Shown here: positions 23,902 to 32,733 of the stretch, in pieces
Position numbering within the stretch: the stretch's first letter is position 1
How the letters are laid out: each line of letters opens with the position of its first letter
From: an uncultured Bacilli bacterium
GTDB taxonomy: Bacteria > Bacillota_I > Bacilli_A > ML615J-28 > CAG-313
DNA length: 64,000 nucleotides
Direction: 5' to 3'
NCBI GenBank assembly: GCA_934140285.1
Contig: CAKPBI010000005.1
Coordinates: 1 to 64,000, forward strand
Program-made: the position numbers and the translations under genes
The notes under the pieces: generated by a model
What the model was told of the DNA's origin: nothing
The model's database searches: none
What the model saw: only the letters and a program-made list of their open reading frames with translations

Positions 23902-23946
23902 CCATAAAAAACTATAAATTGACTTTATGGAAAAAATAAGTATAAT
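23902..23946 (+). promoter_or_regulatory. Antiporter promoter and inverted repeat
   Basis: TTGACT at 23919-23924 and TATAAT at 23941-23946 with a 16-base spacer. An inverted repeat CCATAAA (23902-23908) and TTTATGG (23924-23930) spans the -35, a plausible LysR-type binding site. Confidence 0.6.
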
Positions 23947-24003
23947 AATTGTATCACAATAATAACTTTAAATCAAGAAAAGAGTAAGTAGGAGGTGAAT
24001 AAA

Positions 24004-25455
24004 ATGAATATATATGAAACTTTACATATTGATTCCCCAGTTGCAAAGATTATTATCTCATTAGCTTTAATGCTATTTTTTGGATTTCTTGCAACCCGTG
24101 TAACAAAATTACTTAAGCTTCCCAATGTAACAGCATATATTGTGGTTGGTATATTGTTAGGACCAAATGTATTAAAGTTAATACCACAAGATATCATAGA
24201 TGGTATGGAATTTTTACCAGATATAGCCCTAGCATTTATTGCTTTTAGCACTGGTGAGTTTTTTAAATTTTCAACTTTAAAGAAAAATGGAGGAAAAGTC
24301 GTTGTAATAACAGTTTTTGAGTCATTACTTGCTTCCATTTTAGTATTTGTTGTATTGTATTTTATAATGGGCTTAAATCTAGCATTCGCAATTGTTCTTG
24401 CGGCACTTGCGGCAGCTACTGCTCCAGCATCAACAATGATGACAATAAGACAAACAGGATCAAAAGGCGATTTTGTTGAAACACTTCTACAAGTCGTAGC
24501 ATTAGATGATATAGTTGGTTTAGTAGCATTTAGTATAGCGATATCTGTAGCTACAGTATCTCAAAGTGGTTCATCAGTAGATGTGATTAGTATAATTGTT
24601 CCATTAATAACAAATATTTTAATTTTATTACTTGGAGCTTTCTTTGGATTATTGTTAAAATTTTTAATGCCAAAAAAGAGATCTACAGATAATAGATTAA
24701 TTATCTCAATTTCTATGATCTTGTTATTCTGTGGAATTTGTTCATTGTTTGAGGTTTCTCCATTGCTTGGATGCATGTCAATGGGAACTATATATATGAA
24801 TATTACAAATGATGAAAAACTTTTCAATCAATTGAATTACTTTACACCACCGATATTATTATTGTTCTTTGTAAGATCTGGATTAAACTTTAGAATTGGA
24901 ACATTATTTAGTGATTCAAGTTTAATTGGTGGAGTCCCACTAGTATTAATAGGGGTAATTTACTTTATAGTTCGAATTATAGGTAAGTACATTGGTTCTT
25001 TTGCGGGATGTGCAATAGTAAAAAAGAAGAAAGAAGTCAGAAATTATTTAGGGTTAGCGTTAATACCACAAGCTGGTGTTGCAATTGGACTAGCAGCAAT
25101 AGGAGCTAGAACCTTAAGTAATTATTTAGGAGCAGAAGTAGGAAATGCATTAAATACAATAATTCTTGCATCAAGTGTCTTGTATGAATTAATTGGACCA
25201 GCATGTGCTAAATTATCATTATACTTGTCAAAATCATATTCTAATAATTTAGATGATATAACAACAGTAGAAACGGTTGATGAAAATGGACAACCAAAAA
25301 CTGAAGTTGAGATGTTGATAGAAAGAATTAAAAATATACAAGAAAATTTACCACAAAATACAGAGTCAGTAGAGGAGCAAGCATTTGATGAGGCTGCTGA
25401 GGAATATATGACTTATAGAAAAGGATTTATAAGAAATCAAATGAGGAGGAGATAA
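24004..25455 (+). CDS. Cation:proton antiporter, CPA2/KefB type
   Basis: A 483-residue integral membrane protein with about 12 helices, resembling monovalent cation:proton antiporters of the CPA2 group. LPNVTAYIVVGILLGPNVLKL, IALAFIAFSTGEFF and the ALDDIVGLVAF segment, with the conserved aspartates of helix 5/6, support this. The C-terminal 70 residues are acidic and cytosolic, with no TrkA-N domain. Start ATG 24004 follows AGGAGGTGA; a GTG at 23995 is inside that site. It is followed by an MgtC-family gene after two bases. Confidence 0.9.
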   Translation: MNIYETLHIDSPVAKIIISLALMLFFGFLATRVTKLLKLPNVTAYIVVGILLGPNVLKLIPQDIIDGMEFLPDIALAFIAFSTGEFFKFSTLKKNGGKVVVITVFESLLASILVFVVLYFIMGLNLAFAIVLAALAAATAPASTMMTIRQTGSKGDFVETLLQVVALDDIVGLVAFSIAISVATVSQSGSSVDVISIIVPLITNILILLLGAFFGLLLKFLMPKKRSTDNRLIISISMILLFCGICSLFEVSPLLGCMSMGTIYMNITNDEKLFNQLNYFTPPILLLFFVRSGLNFRIGTLFSDSSLIGGVPLVLIGVIYFIVRIIGKYIGSFAGCAIVKKKKEVRNYLGLALIPQAGVAIGLAAIGARTLSNYLGAEVGNALNTIILASSVLYELIGPACAKLSLYLSKSYSNNLDDITTVETVDENGQPKTEVEMLIERIKNIQENLPQNTESVEEQAFDEAAEEYMTYRKGFIRNQMRRR

Positions 25456-25457
25456 AT

Positions 25458-26180
25458 ATGAATAATAGTGATGACTTAATTGTAAAATTATTGGGAAGTT
25501 GGGCTGGAGAACTAAATATATGGAGTTCACTAATTAGAATTTTACTAGCTTTGTTTTTATCAGCTATAATAGGATATGAACGTTCAAGCAAAAGACATGC
25601 GGCAGGGCTAAGAACCTTTATGATTGTTACACTTGCAGCAACAGTAGCTATGCTAATAGATTTGTTACTTTTTAAAGAAAGTAAATTATCAATATTAATA
25701 GTTTCTGCAGCAACAGTTATATCAATCGCTATAATTAGTTCAAATACTATATTATATAGTTCAAAAAACCAAATTAAAGGTTTAACTACTTCAGTTGCCT
25801 TATGGGCTTGTGCAATATTAGGATTATTGATTGGAACCGGATTATATACATTTGCTTTAATTTGTTTTATTGCTTATATTCTTGTTTTATCAATTTTCCC
25901 TAAATTGGAAATTTACTTTAAAAATAGATCTAACCATTTTGAAATTCATTTAGAATTATTGAATAGTGGTAATCTAAAAAACTTTATAGCTACAATTAGA
26001 GAATTAGGATTAAGAATAGATGATATAGAAAATAATCCAGCTTATATTAATTCTGGTTTAAGTGTTTATACAATTTCTTTATCTATAATGAGTCCTGAGT
26101 TAAAAAAATATAAAACTCATACAGAAATAATCAATGCTCTTAAAACAATAGATTATATATATCATGTAGAAGAAATGTAG
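25458..26180 (+). CDS. MgtC/SapB family membrane protein
   Basis: A 240-residue MgtC-type protein: about four or five membrane helices with the family signature IIGYERSSKRHAAGLRTFM, then a cytosolic ACT-like tail (FEIHLELLNSGNLKNFIATIRELGLRI). MgtC proteins are tied to magnesium limitation and membrane-potential control. A GGAGGAG site overlaps the end of the antiporter gene. The pair with a LysR-controlled antiporter suggests an ion-homeostasis operon. Confidence 0.9.
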   Translation: MNNSDDLIVKLLGSWAGELNIWSSLIRILLALFLSAIIGYERSSKRHAAGLRTFMIVTLAATVAMLIDLLLFKESKLSILIVSAATVISIAIISSNTILYSSKNQIKGLTTSVALWACAILGLLIGTGLYTFALICFIAYILVLSIFPKLEIYFKNRSNHFEIHLELLNSGNLKNFIATIRELGLRIDDIENNPAYINSGLSVYTISLSIMSPELKKYKTHTEIINALKTIDYIYHVEEM

Positions 26181-26196
26181 AAATAATATATATCAT

Positions 26197-26225
26197 TTGA
26201 CTAATTTTAAAAAAAATGGTATAAT
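26197..26225 (+). promoter_or_regulatory. Promoter of rpsD
   Basis: TTGACT at 26197-26202, a 17-base spacer and TATAAT at 26220-26225. This leaves a leader of about 160 bases before rpsD. Confidence 0.88.
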
Positions 26226-26231
26226 AACTAA

Positions 26232-26382
26232 TGGTGCGATAAAGGCAGCGTTCATTAGTTTATAAACTCTAGATTATCACGTATATGGATGTAAGTAATC
26301 TTGCTGCTTAGGTGAAAACAATTGGATAATCTACTTTAGAAATGATGATGAATTTTTATCCCCAAAAATTTAATCTATTAGG
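26232..26382 (+). ncRNA. rpsD leader (S4 autoregulatory RNA)
   Basis: Long 5' leader of a monocistronic rpsD gene. In Firmicutes S4 binds its own leader and represses translation. Here GGCAGC (26244-26249) can pair with GCTGCT (26303-26308), while AGATTATC (26271-26278) pairs perfectly with GATAATCT (26325-26332); the two pairings cross, giving a pseudoknot. AGATTA can also pair locally with TAATCT (26296-26301), an alternative state. No terminator hairpin lies before the GGAGG site, so control would act on translation. Confidence 0.72.
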
Positions 26383-26393
26383 AGGAAAAAAGA

Positions 26394-26993
26394 ATGGCAC
26401 GTTATACAGGCCCAGCTTGGAAGCAAGCAAGAAGATTAAAATATTCAGTATTAGAAACAGGAAAAGAATTAGTTAAACGTCCTTATGCTCCTGGACAACA
26501 TGGACAACGTCGTACTAAACTTTCTGAATATGGTCTTCAATTACAAGAAAAACAAAAAGTTCGTTTCACTTATGGAATGACAGAAAAACAATTTAAGAAT
26601 TTATTCTTAAAAGCAAGTAAACTTGAAGGTAAAGCAGGTGAAAATTTCATCTTCTTACTAGAATCTAGATTAGATAATCTAGTTTATCGTTTAGGTTTTG
26701 CTACAACACGTCGTCAAGCTCGTCAATTAGTAGCTCATGGACATATTACAGTTGATGGTAAAAAAGTTGATATTCCTTCATACTTATGTAAACCTGGTCA
26801 AACAATTGCATTAAAAGAAGCATCTCGCAATTTAGTTATTGTTAAAGAAGCTTTAGAAAATACAGTTGCAAGACTTGCATTCTTAAGTTATGATGAAAAC
26901 ACTGGTGTTGGTACATTTGTACGTTACCCAGAAAGATCAGAAGTTCTACCTGAAATTCGTGAAAATCTTATTGTTGAATTCTATAACAAATAA
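26394..26993 (+). CDS. rpsD: 30S ribosomal protein S4
   Basis: A 199-residue S4, a primary 16S rRNA-binding protein. The S4 RNA-binding motif is at SRLDNLVYRLGFATTRRQARQLVAHGHITVDGKKVDIPSY. The N-terminal zinc-knuckle cysteines of some S4 proteins are absent. AGGAGGAAAAAAGA precedes the ATG. It is alone in its operon, as in Bacillus, which fits S4 autoregulation through the leader. Confidence 0.98.
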   Translation: MARYTGPAWKQARRLKYSVLETGKELVKRPYAPGQHGQRRTKLSEYGLQLQEKQKVRFTYGMTEKQFKNLFLKASKLEGKAGENFIFLLESRLDNLVYRLGFATTRRQARQLVAHGHITVDGKKVDIPSYLCKPGQTIALKEASRNLVIVKEALENTVARLAFLSYDENTGVGTFVRYPERSEVLPEIRENLIVEFYNK

Positions 26994-27012
26994 GAATAAA
27001 AATAAGCAGTAT

Positions 27013-27042
27013 AAAGTACCAAGCAATTGGTACTTTTCTTAT
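27013..27042 (+). terminator. Terminator of rpsD
   Basis: AAAGTACCAA/TTGGTACTTT stem of 10 bp with a four-base loop and a TTCTTATTT tail. Confidence 0.85.
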
Positions 27043-27046
27043 TTAA

Positions 27047-27074
27047 AAATGACACATCAATTGATGTGTCATTT
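27047..27074 (-). terminator. Terminator of the phosphoesterase lipoprotein gene
   Basis: A perfect 28-bp palindrome centred on CAATTG, 12 bases after the stop of the minus-strand gene, with a TTTTT-AAAT tail on that strand. Confidence 0.8.
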
Positions 27075-27085
27075 AATTTTAATTT

Positions 27086-30000
27086 TTATGATAATTGTGC
27101 CGGTATTGTTATAGACCTTTCAAAAATTGTTTTTTCATTTTTATCTACAGCATGAATTGAAATTACATTTTCTACTGTTAAATCAAGATTATTTAAAATA
27201 TAGGAAGTAATTGCAACATAGTTATTTAAATATGCAACCATTTCTACCTTTTGTCCATTTAAGTAAATTACATAATATTTAATCTTATTAGAAATGTTAT
27301 TATTTGCTTCATCGAATTTCAAAATTACAGAATGATCTAAAACATTAAGAGAGTCAATTCTAATATTTATATCAACACTACGTTTAATCTCAATTTCTTT
27401 AGTTGAGGTTGTTCCATCTTTAAAATAGAATGTTACTAAGAATTTGTAGTCCATTTGTGGGAATACTGAACTTAAAGTGGTATATGTATAAGCAGGACTT
27501 ATAACATAGAATTCACGGCTAATTTCGTTTCTATATATTTCGTTAAACATTATTTTTTCAACATTGCCATAAGCATTAGCTGTCCAGTTAAAGTTAACTA
27601 TATTGTTATCAGCATCTAATGAATAATTTAATGAATTAATAATATCTTCTTTAGATGCATTTTTAGCTTCATCAGTCATTTCTTCATATTTTATACTATT
27701 AAATGTATTAGTATCAATAATTTTGCCGTTAGCATCAATTTGAGTAACAATAATTGAGTTTCCTTTAACATCAACTATGTATCCTTTTGCAAATTCTTTT
27801 AAGTCTTGTCCGTTAGCACCTTTTGCACCAGCAGGGCTACCCATCATATAGTTAACACCTAAAAGTGGATTATTACTTCTAACCCCATTGTAATAGTTTC
27901 TAACTACATTATGCCAATGGTAATGTCCTGTTAATACTAAATCAACACCATACTTATCAAATAATCCCATAATCTTCATATCACGGTCATTTTTTGAGTT
28001 AGATGGATCTTCTGATTGAATAGGTGCATGCATACTAGCAATAACTAGTCTTGCTTTCTTTTCTTCTCTAGCCTCACGTAGTAAGTTTTCCATCCATTCA
28101 AATTGTTCAGTATAACTTGATGCAGCAACGTCTTCAATTAAAATAAATAATACATCATTATAATAAAAATAACAACTTGTTCCAATTTTACCTTCAACAC
28201 CATTTTTAGGTAGTGCATTATATGCAGCATGGAAGCGATTATCCCATTGTCCAGTACCATTAACATATAACTCGTGATTACCAGTTGTTGAAATCATTGG
28301 AAGTTCAAGTAAAGTTTTTCTTTGAGTGAACATTAAATCCCAAATAGCAGAATTTCCCCCAGTATCAATCATATCGCCAGTGTCAAGAACGAAGCCGATT
28401 TGATCTCTCATTTCCATAGCTTTATGGATAGTATATTCACTAGTTTCAGCGCCAGCATAAATTGTATTGTAATGATTGTCAGTAAGCCAAACGAAACTGA
28501 AATCTTCATTTGTTCCTTTAGCGGTTGTAAAGTGATATGTATCACTATAAGTATTATCTCCACAATTAATTCTAAATATATATGGAGTGTTAGGTGCTAA
28601 TCCTGTAATTTCACTACTAAATATATTTCTAGCAGGGAATGGATTAGCAAGGACTGGATCAGTTTCTTCAAAATAAACACCATTTGGAATAACAGAAGTA
28701 GCATTACTAAAATCATTATCACTAGCAACTGTGTACTCAATAAATGTTTTTGTATTCATAGCGTGATAGTTAATAGAAATCATAGTTGAAGCATCAGTAC
28801 CAGGAGCACTAATTATATATTTTACATCAGCATTTTCTTCTTGAAGAAGAGGATGTAAACACTTAATTTTAATTTGATCAAATACATCAGATGTAAGTTC
28901 TGACATGGCAGTAATAGTAACTTCACCACGATTTAAAACTTTCACAAAGCCAGTTTCATCAATTGTAGCAATACTAGGATCGCTAATACGCCAAATAATT
29001 GATTGAGAAACTTCTAATGGATATACTTTAGCGGTTAGTTGAATAGTCTCATCAATGTATAGAGAAGTTTTTTCAGGGGTAGCAATTTCAACTTTTGTTG
29101 CAGGTTGTAATACTTCAAGTGTAAATTCTGCATAAACATCACTAAATGCAGTAGAAGTAGCACGAACAGTTGCGGTTCCCACTCCTACAGTAGTAACGGT
29201 TCCATTATCACTAATAGTTAAAACGTCTGTATCATTTGTTGTCCAAATTACATTAGCATAACTCTTAGCAGGATTCGCATTAACACGAAGTTGAAGTTTA
29301 CGTCCTAAAAATACAGATGTTACATTATTCTTTAAAGTGAACGATTCAGGTTTTCCATAAACAAATATATTAATTGAATCAGTTGTTTCAGGGTTATTAA
29401 CGGAAGTGACTGTTACAGTAGCTCTACCACTTGATACACCAGTAATTAATCCATTATTATCAACAGTTAATATTGAATCATCAGAAGATTCATAAGTGTA
29501 TTCTCCGATTTTAACATCTTCATGAATGGTAAGTTGGTAAGTTTTTCCAACCCACATATCTTCTTTAAGATCTTCAATGTAAAGATTTGTTGGATACTTG
29601 GAATATTTTGCAGTTAATCTTAATATTCCAGAGTGAGATGTTGAAATCTTATCAACTATTTGGCCATTTAAATCCCAACCAATAAATTTATATCCTTCTT
29701 TAGTTGGACTAGGAAGTGTACTTAATCCTTTAAATATATTGTAACTGGTTGGAATATTTCCACTATAGGTTCCACCAACAAAATCAAAAGTAATAGGGTA
29801 TTCACCAATTTTAGTGTTATATGAATATACAACTATTGTTTTAGAGATTGTTTTATCAAGCGAATATGTTAAAGTTATTGTAGTAATGCCAACTCCTTTT
29901 GGTTCAACAAGTCCATCAGCACTTACGCTAACAATACTTTCATCACCTGATTGCCATATAATAACGCCATCTTCATTGTTTTCTAAACGAGCACCAATTT

Positions 30001-30199
30001 TTTGCTTCTCGTCTACGTTGATTTCAATTTCATCAACGTTGCATATCAATGAAACCTTTGGTGTTTCAATTGGTGGTTCATCTTCATTAGATGGATTAGA
30101 AGGTTTTTTACATCCTGCTAATATTGTGCAGGCAAAGATTAAAACCAAAGAAAATATACTAAATTTCTTTAGCCATTTAAATAATTTTTTCTTATTCAT
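27086..30199 (-). CDS. Surface lipoprotein: BIG2 repeats and metallophosphoesterase
   Basis: A 1037-residue secreted lipoprotein with lipobox ILAGC near residue 30. In order: a BIG2-like Ig domain (about 48-128), an InlB-type B repeat (133-195, ending GYKFIGWD), three more BIG2-like domains (200-450), a fibronectin/purple-acid-phosphatase N-terminal-like domain (about 455-565), a calcineurin-type metallophosphoesterase (about 575-800) and a C-terminal Ig/FN3-like region. The phosphoesterase has all metal motifs: TDNH, GDMIDTGG, GNHE, the histidine in SMHAPI and GHYHWH. It would hydrolyse phosphate esters outside the cell; substrate unknown. A GAAAGGAAC site precedes the ATG. It is by far the largest gene in the window. 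Confidence 0.9.
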   Translation of the reverse strand: MNKKKLFKWLKKFSIFSLVLIFACTILAGCKKPSNPSNEDEPPIETPKVSLICNVDEIEINVDEKQKIGARLENNEDGVIIWQSGDESIVSVSADGLVEPKGVGITTITLTYSLDKTISKTIVVYSYNTKIGEYPITFDFVGGTYSGNIPTSYNIFKGLSTLPSPTKEGYKFIGWDLNGQIVDKISTSHSGILRLTAKYSKYPTNLYIEDLKEDMWVGKTYQLTIHEDVKIGEYTYESSDDSILTVDNNGLITGVSSGRATVTVTSVNNPETTDSINIFVYGKPESFTLKNNVTSVFLGRKLQLRVNANPAKSYANVIWTTNDTDVLTISDNGTVTTVGVGTATVRATSTAFSDVYAEFTLEVLQPATKVEIATPEKTSLYIDETIQLTAKVYPLEVSQSIIWRISDPSIATIDETGFVKVLNRGEVTITAMSELTSDVFDQIKIKCLHPLLQEENADVKYIISAPGTDASTMISINYHAMNTKTFIEYTVASDNDFSNATSVIPNGVYFEETDPVLANPFPARNIFSSEITGLAPNTPYIFRINCGDNTYSDTYHFTTAKGTNEDFSFVWLTDNHYNTIYAGAETSEYTIHKAMEMRDQIGFVLDTGDMIDTGGNSAIWDLMFTQRKTLLELPMISTTGNHELYVNGTGQWDNRFHAAYNALPKNGVEGKIGTSCYFYYNDVLFILIEDVAASSYTEQFEWMENLLREAREEKKARLVIASMHAPIQSEDPSNSKNDRDMKIMGLFDKYGVDLVLTGHYHWHNVVRNYYNGVRSNNPLLGVNYMMGSPAGAKGANGQDLKEFAKGYIVDVKGNSIIVTQIDANGKIIDTNTFNSIKYEEMTDEAKNASKEDIINSLNYSLDADNNIVNFNWTANAYGNVEKIMFNEIYRNEISREFYVISPAYTYTTLSSVFPQMDYKFLVTFYFKDGTTSTKEIEIKRSVDINIRIDSLNVLDHSVILKFDEANNNISNKIKYYVIYLNGQKVEMVAYLNNYVAITSYILNNLDLTVENVISIHAVDKNEKTIFERSITIPAQLS

Positions 30200-30287
30200 A
30201 TTTTTGTTCCTTTCTTTATAAATTGTTTACTATATTATACTATAAAAAAAATAAAAAAGCCATAGTTATATAAAAATATCTAAATAA

Positions 30288-30309
30288 AAAAGCTAGTTTT
30301 CTAGCTTTT
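30288..30309 (-). terminator. Terminator of the Crp-family gene
   Basis: AAAAGCTAG/CTAGCTTTT, 9 bp with a four-base loop and a TTTATTTA tail on the minus strand. The stop codon lies in the stem. Confidence 0.75.
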
Positions 30310-30894
30310 ATTAAGTAAATAGAAAAAATGTTTCTCTCTTTTAATAATATTTTTTTGTTCCATCACTTTTAAACTTCTAGAGACAGATGGTCTTGGAAGG
30401 GCTAACTTTTTGGAAAAGTCAGTTATAGAAGATATATATACTGGATTTTCTTTAGTAATAGTAAAATAATAAATTATTCTATCTTCAATATTTTTATGAG
30501 ATAATAATTTTGTTTGTAGCTTTAGTTGAATCGCTTTTAAAGAAGTATAACTCAGATATGCACATAAGATATCCTTATCCTCTATAAAAATATTTAAAAT
30601 ACTTTCTCTCTTTATAAATGCTATTGTTGTTTTTTTATTTGTAATTCCAATTCCTAGATAAACTGGATTTGGTGAAAAAACCAAAAAATCGCCAAATAAT
30701 TCTCCTTCTTTAATTATATTTATTGTTTCCTCTTTTTCAGCATAGGTAATTGTTGAAATTGAGATTTCACCTTTTATAACAATCCCTATTTCTCTACATA
30801 TATCTCCCTCATTAAAAACAATGGCATTTGAATTATAATCAACATACTTTATTAAATGTTTATATTGTAACAACTTATTAATTAGTTCGTTCAT
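30301..30894 (-). CDS. Crp/Fnr family transcriptional regulator
   Basis: A 197-residue Crp/Fnr-type regulator: cyclic-nucleotide-binding-like barrel at about 10-115 (IVFNEGDICREIGIVIKGEISIS...EGELFGDFL) and a winged HTH at the C-terminus (ITDFSKKLALPRPSVSRSLKVMEQKNIIKRE). It lacks Fnr cluster cysteines and the cAMP-binding arginine motif, so the signal is not cAMP in any obvious way. It diverges from an ABC binding-protein gene with a palindromic site between them. Confidence 0.9.
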   Translation of the reverse strand: MNELINKLLQYKHLIKYVDYNSNAIVFNEGDICREIGIVIKGEISISTITYAEKEETINIIKEGELFGDFLVFSPNPVYLGIGITNKKTTIAFIKRESILNIFIEDKDILCAYLSYTSLKAIQLKLQTKLLSHKNIEDRIIYYFTITKENPVYISSITDFSKKLALPRPSVSRSLKVMEQKNIIKREKHFFYLLNKS

Positions 30895-30906
30895 ATTTCC
30901 TCCAAT

Positions 30907-30922
30907 TGTAACAAATGTTACA
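30907..30922. promoter_or_regulatory. Palindromic operator between crp-like gene and ABC genes
   Basis: A perfect inverted repeat TGTAAC-AAAT-GTTACA. Its spacing and symmetry suit a Crp/Fnr-family dimer. A TATAAT for the binding-protein gene is at 30944-30949. Confidence 0.7.
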
Positions 30923-30986
30923 TAATTTTATACTATCATATGTTATAATATAATACAAATGAAATACAATTTTAAAAGAGGTTAAT

Positions 30987-31916
30987 ATGAAAAAAGTATA
31001 CACACTTATAGTTTTAATTATGTTTATGTTTTGTTTAAGTTCATGCGTTAATGATTCTAGCATGGATAAAGTAAAAGTCATTACTCCAAGTGGAGCTCCA
31101 ACTCTAGGTATTAGTTATGCGATAAAAGATGACAAAATATTTGATACAACAATAGTAGCAGGACCTGATGCATTAGCTGCTGCATTTTCAAATAAAGAAT
31201 ATGATATAATTGTTGCACCTGTAAATTTAGGGGTTAAATTTTATAATTCACTTAATAAATTTGATTATGTATATTATAAGACAATTATAGGCGGATGTTT
31301 TTACTTAGCTTCAATAGAAAAAATTGAAACATTTCAAGAATTAAATAATACAGAAATTACAGTTTTTGGAAAAAATTCCACTCCTGATGTGGTAGTAAGA
31401 AGTTTAATAAACTATTATGGATTAAATGTGAAAATTAATTATGTAAATGATGTGAGTGAAGCAAATGCAATGCTGATTGGAAATAAAGCAAATATTATTG
31501 TATCTGCAGAACCAGCAATTTCAAAAATTAATCAGAATAATAAATACCATACATTTGATCTAACTGAAGAATGGAAAAAAATTTCAAATACAAAATTTAA
31601 TATTCCTCAAGCAGGCATCTTTGTTAAAAAGAATAAAATTAAAGAAACCAATGTTAAAAGGGCATTAAAACAAATTGATGAATCATTAAATTTAGCAAGT
31701 GAAAATCCTAAATTATTAGCTGAGGTAAGCATACAAATTGATGAATCACTTAATAAAATAGGAGTAGATATATTAACACATGCGATACCAAGATGTCATT
31801 ATATATATAATGAATATGATTCATCCGAAATTACTTTTTATTTAACACAAATAATTTCACTAAATCTTGGTCAGTTAATAGGAGAAAAAATACCAAATGA
31901 AGACTTTTTCGCTTAA
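30987..31916 (+). CDS. ABC transporter substrate-binding lipoprotein, SsuA/NrtA type
   Basis: A 309-residue lipoprotein (lipobox LSSC, acylated C20) with the two-lobe fold of SsuA/NrtA/ThiY-type binding proteins: VKVITPSGAPTLGISYAI, DIIVAPVNLGVKFYN and VFGKNSTPDVVVRSLINYYGL. It would capture a small solute outside the membrane; the ligand cannot be told from sequence. An AGAGGTTA site precedes the ATG. It overlaps the permease gene by 20 bases. Confidence 0.86.
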   Translation: MKKVYTLIVLIMFMFCLSSCVNDSSMDKVKVITPSGAPTLGISYAIKDDKIFDTTIVAGPDALAAAFSNKEYDIIVAPVNLGVKFYNSLNKFDYVYYKTIIGGCFYLASIEKIETFQELNNTEITVFGKNSTPDVVVRSLINYYGLNVKINYVNDVSEANAMLIGNKANIIVSAEPAISKINQNNKYHTFDLTEEWKKISNTKFNIPQAGIFVKKNKIKETNVKRALKQIDESLNLASENPKLLAEVSIQIDESLNKIGVDILTHAIPRCHYIYNEYDSSEITFYLTQIISLNLGQLIGEKIPNEDFFA

Positions 31917-32634
31917 AAAATATTTGTACCCTCTAATAACTATATTTATTCTTTTAATAAGTTGGAGTGTTTTCTCTGCTATAAAAAACGAGACTTTCTT
32001 ATATCCATCAATTATAACAGTACTTAAATCATTTATTTCATTGTTTAATCAAAATAATATAATCATTATGTTAAGTACATTTGTTAGAATAGTACTAAGT
32101 GCTTGTATAACATTCATAATATCTTTAATTATTGGATATATATATTCATGGAGAAAAGAATCATATTATTTTATAAAACCGGTAATGAATTTGATGAAGT
32201 CAACACCAGTTATCATAATATCTATTTTCTTGTTTCTCCTATTTAATAGTAGTGTTTCTCCATTTATAATTACAATGTTAGTAACTATGCCTATCACAAC
32301 ACAATCCATCCTTACTTCTATAGATAGTATTGATCCATCTATTCAAGATGATATTAAAATGAATAACGTTCATCAACTAAAAGCATGGTTTATTGTTTAT
32401 ATGCCGCTAATCAAAAAACACCTTTTAATGTCTTTTTTCCAAACATTTGGATTAGGACTTAAAGTAATGATAATGGGAGAATATATATGTTATACTAAAA
32501 ATAGTATTGGTCAAGAACTATCACAAATCAAATCATCGTTTGAAATAGGAAATTTACTAGCGTGGGGAATATTAATAGTCCTAATAGTAACAATATCAGA
32601 AAAATTAATTAACTATATAGTTAAAGAAAAATAA
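31897..32634 (+). CDS. ABC transporter permease, SsuC/TauC type
   Basis: A 245-residue permease with about six membrane helices. The BPD inner-membrane signature is present as MKSTPVIIISIFLFLLF plus the loop around IDPSIQDDIKMNNVHQLKAWF, which contacts the ATPase. The usual third gene, an SsuB-type ATPase, is not adjacent: a metallopeptidase with its own leader follows. It must borrow an ATPase or the system is split. Confidence 0.88.
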   Translation: MKTFSLKKYLYPLITIFILLISWSVFSAIKNETFLYPSIITVLKSFISLFNQNNIIIMLSTFVRIVLSACITFIISLIIGYIYSWRKESYYFIKPVMNLMKSTPVIIISIFLFLLFNSSVSPFIITMLVTMPITTQSILTSIDSIDPSIQDDIKMNNVHQLKAWFIVYMPLIKKHLLMSFFQTFGLGLKVMIMGEYICYTKNSIGQELSQIKSSFEIGNLLAWGILIVLIVTISEKLINYIVKEK

Positions 32635-32733
32635 AATTATTAGTATGATAATTATGTTTTCTTTTTCCTTTTATAAAATAAAAAAATATGATACAATATA
32701 CATGATTAGAATTTAATCAAATTGGAGGTAACA

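Noticed and set aside
26890..27114. 74-residue frame over the end of rpsD
   Set aside because: It is out of frame with rpsD, has no binding site and runs through the terminator hairpin.
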